A stretch of 64,000 nt of DNA from Pigmentiphaga kullae (GTDB taxonomy: Bacteria > Pseudomonadota > Gammaproteobacteria > Burkholderiales > Burkholderiaceae_B), in the NCBI RefSeq assembly GCF_004216695.1, contig NZ_SGXC01000001.1, positions 1,178,001 through 1,242,000 on the forward strand. Reading direction: 5' to 3'. This document shows positions 59,864 through 64,000 of this stretch, one piece after another. The notes beneath the pieces are model-generated. The model was given only the letters and a program-made list of their open reading frames with translations, ran no database searches and was not told where the DNA came from. Every line of letters starts with the position of its first letter. Positions within the stretch are counted from its first letter, which is position 1. Both the position numbers and the translations under genes were made by a program.

Positions 59864-60529
59864 TCAGAGCGGCGCGCCGGCCGGGGCGGCTGCCCGCATG
59901 CCGGCGGCGATGAAGGCGACGAGCTGGGCGATGATGCGTTCCGGGTCGTCGGTGTCGCACAGCCCGCCGGAGATGCGATGCAGGCGGTGGTAGTTCTCGT
60001 CGGCGTCGCTGACGATGTACATCATGGCGCCGATGGCGAAGGCGTAGCGCCAATAGGCTTCCTCGCGGCCCAGCGCGGGCTGGGCGCTCATCAGGGCGTC
60101 GACGAAGTCGGCCGCCAGCGTGTCGTACTGCTCGAAGATGGCGGCGTTGGTGCTGGCGCGCGGCACGGCGCGGACCTGGATCAGCAGGCGGATCAGCAGC
60201 CGCCATTCGCCGGTGGCATCGAAGCTCAGGCGTACGGGCGGCGCGATCAGCGCCTCCACCACTTCCTCCATCGTGGGCTCGCGCTGCGCCGGCACCCGGG
60301 CCAGGGCCTCGCGCCGCATGCGGTTGATGGGTTCGGACACCACGCGCAGCACTTCCCGCACCAGGGCGTCCTTGGAGCCGAAGTGGTAGTGGATGGCGGC
60401 GATGTTCACCTGGGCGGCGGACGTGATCTCGCGCAGCGAGGCGGCCTCGAACCCGCGCGTGGCGAAGATGCGCAGGGCGGCCAGCACGATGCGGGAGCGG
60501 GTGGAGGTGTCGTCGTCGAGCAGGTTCAC
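59864..60529 (-). CDS. TetR-family regulator
   Basis: 221-residue TetR protein from a GTG at 60529 (GGAA 6 nt upstream). An in-frame ATG at 60661 would run through the AT-rich operator and adds 44 unusual residues, so I reject it. Helix-turn-helix: LREITSAAQVNIAAIHYHFGSK (core VNIAAIHYHFGSK). The C-terminal ligand domain has EYWRY-like and DADENYHRLHRI segments. It lies between the operator and the cyclase gene; control of both the cyclase-Bug side and the divergent amidohydrolase is expected. Confidence 0.88.
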   Translation of the reverse strand: MNLLDDDTSTRSRIVLAALRIFATRGFEAASLREITSAAQVNIAAIHYHFGSKDALVREVLRVVSEPINRMRREALARVPAQREPTMEEVVEALIAPPVRLSFDATGEWRLLIRLLIQVRAVPRASTNAAIFEQYDTLAADFVDALMSAQPALGREEAYWRYAFAIGAMMYIVSDADENYHRLHRISGGLCDTDDPERIIAQLVAFIAAGMRAAAPAGAPL

Positions 60530-60565
60530 GATGGATTCCGGGTGGGGTCGAGCGTAGTATCGGCC

Positions 60566-60611
60566 ATTCAAACAGAAATTTGAATCGTGTTTTTGAAATT
60601 TTTGTTTGAAT
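60566..60611. promoter_or_regulatory. TetR operator candidate, 16-bp inverted arms
   Basis: ATTCAAACAGAAATTT (60566-60581) and AAATTTTTGTTTGAAT (60596-60611) are reverse complements at 15 of 16 positions with a 14-nt spacer. The segment TTTGAATCG also occurs twice as a direct repeat (60579 and 60605). It lies 37-82 nt upstream of the TetR start, between it and the divergent amidohydrolase (115 nt from its ATG). Confidence 0.75.
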
Positions 60612-60726
60612 CGAAGAAAAATCCCAACACTAGGCAAGTTTTCGGCCACCGAAAAGTTCAAGAATATCGGGTGCGGACCGCCCTGCCTGGCGATAAAGTC
60701 CCACCTGTAAACACGTAGAGTTGGAT

Positions 60727-61680
60727 ATGACCCAAGACACGCAAGCCTCGTCGGCCGCCCGCCCGCTACTGTTCGATTCGCACGCCCACCTGGTGGCGGA
60801 TGACCAGGTGCGCTATCCGCGCAATCCCATGAAGCGCGCCGCCGACGCGCCCCCGCGCGCCCCGGGCGTGATCGGCAAGCCGGGCGGCAAGCATGGTCCG
60901 AATCCGATCAACGAAGTGCCCGACGTGGCGCGCATGCTGGTCTGGATGAAGGAAGAGAACGTCGACGGCGCGGTGGCCGTGCAAAAGCGCATGATCTACC
61001 GCTACGACAACAGCTACATCCTGGATTCGTCCGACGCCCATCCCGAGATCTTCTCGGCGGTGGTCATCCTGGACGCCGAGGATGCCGGCACGCCGGGCCT
61101 GGTGCGCAGCTACATCGAGAAGAACGGCCTGGCCGGCGTGCGCCTGTTCGGCGGCCGCCAGCCCGACGGCAGCATGCCGTGGCTGAACTCGCCGCAGGCG
61201 CTCAAGACCTGGGACGTGGCCGAGGAATTCGGCCTGGTCATCGACCTGGAAGTGCTGGCCGTGGGCGGCGGCGGTCCGTCGGTGCCGACCATCATCGAGC
61301 TGGCCCGCCGTTATCCGAACGTGCGCATCGTGCTGGACCACCTGCTGGAGCCCGAGGCCACCGAGGAACACTTCGGCCTGGACGAGCGCTTCGAGAAGCT
61401 GGCGCACGAGCAGAACATCTTCTTCAAGTTCACCTCGATCAACCTCGACGAGTACCGCGAGGCCGACGTGCCGGCCGAGCAGGTGCTGCGTCGCGCGGTC
61501 GACCTGTTCGGCGCCGACCGCATCATGTGGGGCTCGGACATCGGCACCTCGTCGGGTACCTACAAGGAAATGGTCCAGCGCATGCTGGATGCCTCGGTCC
61601 TGCTGAACGACGAGGAAAAGCGCGCGGTCTGGCACGATACCGGCAAGCGCATATTCGTGAAGGGCGGCGCCCGCCGCTGA
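60727..61680 (+). CDS. Amidohydrolase family protein (TIM-barrel, PDC hydrolase-like)
   Basis: 317-residue amidohydrolase-2 protein of the COG3618/2-pyrone-4,6-dicarboxylate hydrolase-like group. Metal ligands: LFDSHAHLV (His-x-His), LDHLLEP and WGSDIGTSSG (Asp). Members hydrolyse lactones or decarboxylate aromatic acids. I take the ATG at 60727; a TTG at 60721 is another option. Divergent from TetR and followed after 83 nt by an IclR gene of MhpR type, suggesting double regulation. No signal peptide, unlike the amidohydrolase at 35525. Confidence 0.83.
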   Translation: MTQDTQASSAARPLLFDSHAHLVADDQVRYPRNPMKRAADAPPRAPGVIGKPGGKHGPNPINEVPDVARMLVWMKEENVDGAVAVQKRMIYRYDNSYILDSSDAHPEIFSAVVILDAEDAGTPGLVRSYIEKNGLAGVRLFGGRQPDGSMPWLNSPQALKTWDVAEEFGLVIDLEVLAVGGGGPSVPTIIELARRYPNVRIVLDHLLEPEATEEHFGLDERFEKLAHEQNIFFKFTSINLDEYREADVPAEQVLRRAVDLFGADRIMWGSDIGTSSGTYKEMVQRMLDASVLLNDEEKRAVWHDTGKRIFVKGGARR

Positions 61681-61723
61681 TTGTCCCCAGGACCGCCGTA
61701 CGCAAGCGCGCATCCGGCAATGC

Positions 61724-61729
61724 GATAAT
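61724..61729 (+). promoter_or_regulatory. Putative -10 element of the IclR gene
   Basis: GATAAT, 35 nt upstream of the GTG start and 24 nt before the ribosome site GGAGG (61753-61757 region). No clear -35. Low-confidence assignment. Confidence 0.3.
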
Positions 61730-61763
61730 CGCCCGCCGGCGTCTTTTCCGTACGGAGGTCCGC

Positions 61764-62531
61764 GTGCCTTCTTTTCCGCCCGTCCAAGCCGTTGTCCGCA
61801 CCATCGAGCTGCTGCAGGCCCTGAACCGCCAGCCGGTCTCGACCCTGGACGTCCTGCACAAACAGACGGGCATCCCCAAGCCATCGCTGATACGCCTGCT
61901 GGAGTCGCTCGCTTCCAAGGGGCTGGTGCGCCATGCGCCGCAGTACGGGGCGTATTACCTGACGTCGCTGGTCAACACGCTGTCGTCGGGCTATCACAGC
62001 GAACCGCGCATCGTCGAAGCGGCTCGGCCGCGCCTGGACGCGTTGACCGAGGCCATCAAGTGGCCGCTGGCCATCGCGGTGTTCGACACCGACGCGATGG
62101 TGGTGCGCTACAGCACCATTCCCCATTCGCCGCTGTCGCTGCTGCACTCCACCATCAACATGCGCCTGAGCCTGGTCAGCCGCGCCATCGGGCGCGCCTA
62201 CCTGGCCTTCTGCGAAGAGGATGAGCGCGAGACCATCCTCGCGCTGCTGCGGCAATCGAAGAACCCCGAGGACCAGCCGGCGCAGGACCGGGACGCGGTC
62301 CGGCAGATGATTGCGGTCACGCGCGCGCAGGGCTACGCGCTGCGCGACCCCGCCGTGCGGCCGGTGTCCGGCACGCTGGCGGTGCCGGTGTTCGACGGCA
62401 AGCACGTGGTGGCCTCGTTCGGCATGACGTGGTTCGCCTCCACGCTGACCAACGAACAAGTCGTCGAACGCTACCTGGGCCCGCTGCAGGAGGTCTCCCG
62501 GGGCATCTCCGAGGACCTCGCCAGGCTTTAG
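61764..62531 (+). CDS. IclR-family regulator, MhpR-like
   Basis: 255-residue IclR regulator from a GTG at 61764, with GGAGG 5 nt upstream. Winged helix: STLDVLHKQTGIPKPSLIRLL (core TGIPKPSLIRLLESL), then YGAYYLT. The effector domain includes LALLRQSKNPED and VSGTLAVPVFDGKHVVASFG (core SGTLAVPVF). It resembles MhpR, the activator of 3-hydroxyphenylpropionate genes. Its stop overlaps the convergent bicupin gene by 4 nt. Confidence 0.88.
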   Translation: MPSFPPVQAVVRTIELLQALNRQPVSTLDVLHKQTGIPKPSLIRLLESLASKGLVRHAPQYGAYYLTSLVNTLSSGYHSEPRIVEAARPRLDALTEAIKWPLAIAVFDTDAMVVRYSTIPHSPLSLLHSTINMRLSLVSRAIGRAYLAFCEEDERETILALLRQSKNPEDQPAQDRDAVRQMIAVTRAQGYALRDPAVRPVSGTLAVPVFDGKHVVASFGMTWFASTLTNEQVVERYLGPLQEVSRGISEDLARL

Positions 62532-63388
62532 GCCGCGGCGGCGGCCGGCGCGGGCATGGGGTACTCGTCCGCGTTGCAGACCAGGCCCGGCTTGCTGGAG
62601 AAGTCCATGCGCGGCGGGCCGAAGATGTCGATCAGCCAGCAGTCGCCCTGGCTGACGTTGCGGCTGGTGTGCAGCACCTTCGCGGGGATGACCGTGACGG
62701 ACGGGCTGCCGATCTCGACGTGTTCGTCTTCCTTCCACATGTCCATGTCCGGCGTCCACGGCCAGCGCAGGTGGTGCGCATAGGTGCCCTGGATCGCCAG
62801 CGAGGCCTGTTCGAAGTCGGCGTGGGTGTGCGGGCTGAGCTTGTGCACGTCGCGCGGCACCAGGCGCTTGGCCAGGAAATTGACCATCAGGTTGGTGCTG
62901 CGGAAGATGCGCATGTTGCTGTCGGGCCGCACGTGCTCGGCCAGCACGTAATGGCGCAGCTTGAAACCGGCCGGCGGATCGGGCCAGGGCACCAGCGGCG
63001 CGACTTCGGGCGCGCCGTCGGCGTAGACGGCCTGGTTGACCGAGGCTTGCGCCAGGTCGGCGGCGCGGTTGGAGAACACGCGCACGATGGTGCCGGCGGC
63101 CGTGGCCTCGACCCGGCTCGCGCCCGGGGGAACGATGGTCACGGTCTCGGGGCCGGCGTCGATCTGCTCGGCGCCCGCCTGGATGCGCGCGCCGCCGCTG
63201 TGCACGAAGAGGAAGTATTCGTCGGGATTGGCATCGCGCGCCAGCACGGCGCCCGCCTCGACCTGCGAGACGGCGACGACGAAATTGGCGCCCCGGGTCA
63301 GCCAGGTGCGCGCGCCGGCTTCCTGTTGCTGCGGGGCGGTGTCGTAGTGCGACGCATAGGTCGCGGACCGCGGTTGTTGGACAGTCAT
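62528..63388 (-). CDS. Two-cupin protein of unknown function
   Basis: 286-residue protein with two cupin regions. The N-terminal one (about 35-105: NPDEYFLFVHSGGARIQAG, VPPGASRVEAT) lacks a clear HxH motif; the C-terminal one (about 180-270) has SPHTHADFEQASLAIQG, EHVEIGSPSVTVIPAKVLHTS. An HxH-x-E-like metal site is therefore only in the second. Possible isomerase or hydrolase of a ring-cleavage product; family unnamed. The ATG at 63388 is preferred over an upstream in-frame ATG at 63451, which lies inside the aldolase gene. Confidence 0.75.
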   Translation of the reverse strand: MTVQQPRSATYASHYDTAPQQQEAGARTWLTRGANFVVAVSQVEAGAVLARDANPDEYFLFVHSGGARIQAGAEQIDAGPETVTIVPPGASRVEATAAGTIVRVFSNRAADLAQASVNQAVYADGAPEVAPLVPWPDPPAGFKLRHYVLAEHVRPDSNMRIFRSTNLMVNFLAKRLVPRDVHKLSPHTHADFEQASLAIQGTYAHHLRWPWTPDMDMWKEDEHVEIGSPSVTVIPAKVLHTSRNVSQGDCWLIDIFGPPRMDFSSKPGLVCNADEYPMPAPAAAAA

Positions 63389-63419
63389 GGACTTCACCTT
63401 TGCATGAGAGGGGACCGCG

Positions 63420-64000
63420 TCAGCCGTGCGACCGGTCGCCGGCCACGGCAACCGATTGCGCGCCCTGGCGCAGCAGGGATTGGTCGGACCCGATCACGAA
63501 CCAGGTCACGCCTTGCGCGGCGAACTCGTCGCGCTCGGCGGCATTGGCCACGAACATGGCGGCGATCTTGCCGGCGGCCAGGGCCGCGCGGACGATGCGG
63601 GCGGTGGCTTCCAGCACCGCCGGGCTGCGCGAGCCTTCCTCGCCCATGGACAGGGCCAGGTCGGCACGGCCCACGAACAGCCCGCCCACGCCGGGAACGG
63701 CGGCGATGCTCTCCACGTTCGCCAGGCCCTCGACGCTTTCGATCTGGCACATCACCAGCGTCTGGTCACCCGCTTCCTGGGCCTGCTTGTAGGTCATGGT
63801 CCCGTAGCCGGCCGCCCGCGGCGAGCTGGAAAAGCCCCGCACGCCGCCCTTGTAGCGGGCGCGCGAGACGATCAGTTCCGCCTGCTCGGCGCTGTCGACG
63901 TGCGGCACCACGATGCCCGCGGCGCCCAGGTCCAGCGTCGACAGGATGGTCGAGGCCTCGTAGTCGGCCACCCGCACGAAAAGCGGCAGCCGCGCCGCCC
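63420..64000 (-). CDS. HpcH/HpaI-family aldolase (partial)
   Basis: Class II pyruvate aldolase of the HpcH/HpaI family; about 193 residues visible, with the N-terminal part beyond the window end. VRVADYEASTILSTLDLGAAGIVVPHVDSAEQAE (core GAAGIVVPHVDS), CQIESVEGLANVESIAAVPGVGGLFVGRADLA (core IESVEGLANVE and FVGRADLA) and the C-terminal GVTWFVIGSDQSLL are diagnostic. It cleaves 4-hydroxy-2-oxo acids to pyruvate and an aldehyde. First visible gene of a minus-strand operon with the bicupin (31-nt gap); it suggests the end of a meta-type pathway. Confidence 0.88.
   Translation of the reverse strand, partial: AARLPLFVRVADYEASTILSTLDLGAAGIVVPHVDSAEQAELIVSRARYKGGVRGFSSSPRAAGYGTMTYKQAQEAGDQTLVMCQIESVEGLANVESIAAVPGVGGLFVGRADLALSMGEEGSRSPAVLEATARIVRAALAAGKIAAMFVANAAERDEFAAQGVTWFVIGSDQSLLRQGAQSVAVAGDRSHG

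Noticed and set aside
59864-60661. TetR with a 44-residue longer N-terminus from an ATG
   Set aside because: The extra residues are encoded by the AT-rich operator dyad and do not fit TetR N-termini; the GTG at 60529 is better.

Overview
The window is GC-rich DNA from a betaproteobacterium, most likely the Bordetella/Achromobacter group (Alcaligenaceae). The evidence is nine separate Bug (TctC-type) periplasmic solute receptors with no membrane partner in the window, many LysR and IclR regulators, and a chromosomal backbone (rhlE, prfC, bfr, bfd, a speD-speE fusion). The taxon is inferred from gene content; no rRNA, tRNA, phage, IS element or CRISPR array was seen. Sixty-seven protein genes are called; the first and last run off the window.

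Layout. 1-20.3 kb is a mosaic of small catabolic units, each usually a regulator, a Bug receptor and one or two enzymes: FMN reductase, amidase, alpha/beta hydrolases, SDR plus MFS, bicupin, a D-serine dehydratase-like enzyme coupled to RidA, a haloacid-dehalogenase-type HAD, and a tandem RidA-like protein next to a MarR gene. 20.3-21.6 kb encodes a fused AdoMet decarboxylase-spermidine synthase. 21.8-26.4 kb is a minus-strand group (cupin, hydrolase, IclR, aspartate dehydrogenase-like, Bug) that carries REP-like repeats. rhlE follows at 26.8-28.2 kb.

28.4-35.4 kb is the most coherent accessory module: a flavoprotein hydroxylase, an amidase, a NicX-type 2,5-dihydroxypyridine dioxygenase, a flavin reductase, a Bug receptor and an IclR regulator. 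Its two ends carry almost identical 29-bp palindromic sites in opposite orientation. This suggests one regulon for breaking down a hydroxylated pyridine. It is followed at 35.5-37.8 kb by three exported proteins (ACMSD-like amidohydrolase, NTF2-like protein, RidA-like protein lacking the usual arginine). 37.9-41.7 kb has LysR, Bug, Gfo/Idh oxidoreductase and SDR. 41.9-52.8 kb has a TfdB/MhpA-type hydroxylase with a Bug, then a complete liv-type ABC transporter with two binding proteins leading into amidase, RidA and a 3-hydroxyanthranilate dioxygenase-like protein, consistent with uptake and ring cleavage of an amino-aromatic compound.

53-58 kb holds a ParS-like/RES toxin-antitoxin pair, prfC, a membrane-anchored hypothetical protein, and the iron genes bfr and bfd, both with Fur-box-like sequences. 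58-64 kb is two divergent catabolic units: TetR, cyclase and Bug on the minus strand facing amidohydrolase and IclR on the plus strand, then a bicupin and an HpcH/HpaI aldolase on the minus strand. A roughly 250-bp nested palindromic repeat occurs twice in inverted orientation (25.6 and 57.3 kb), with a partial copy at 23.0 kb.
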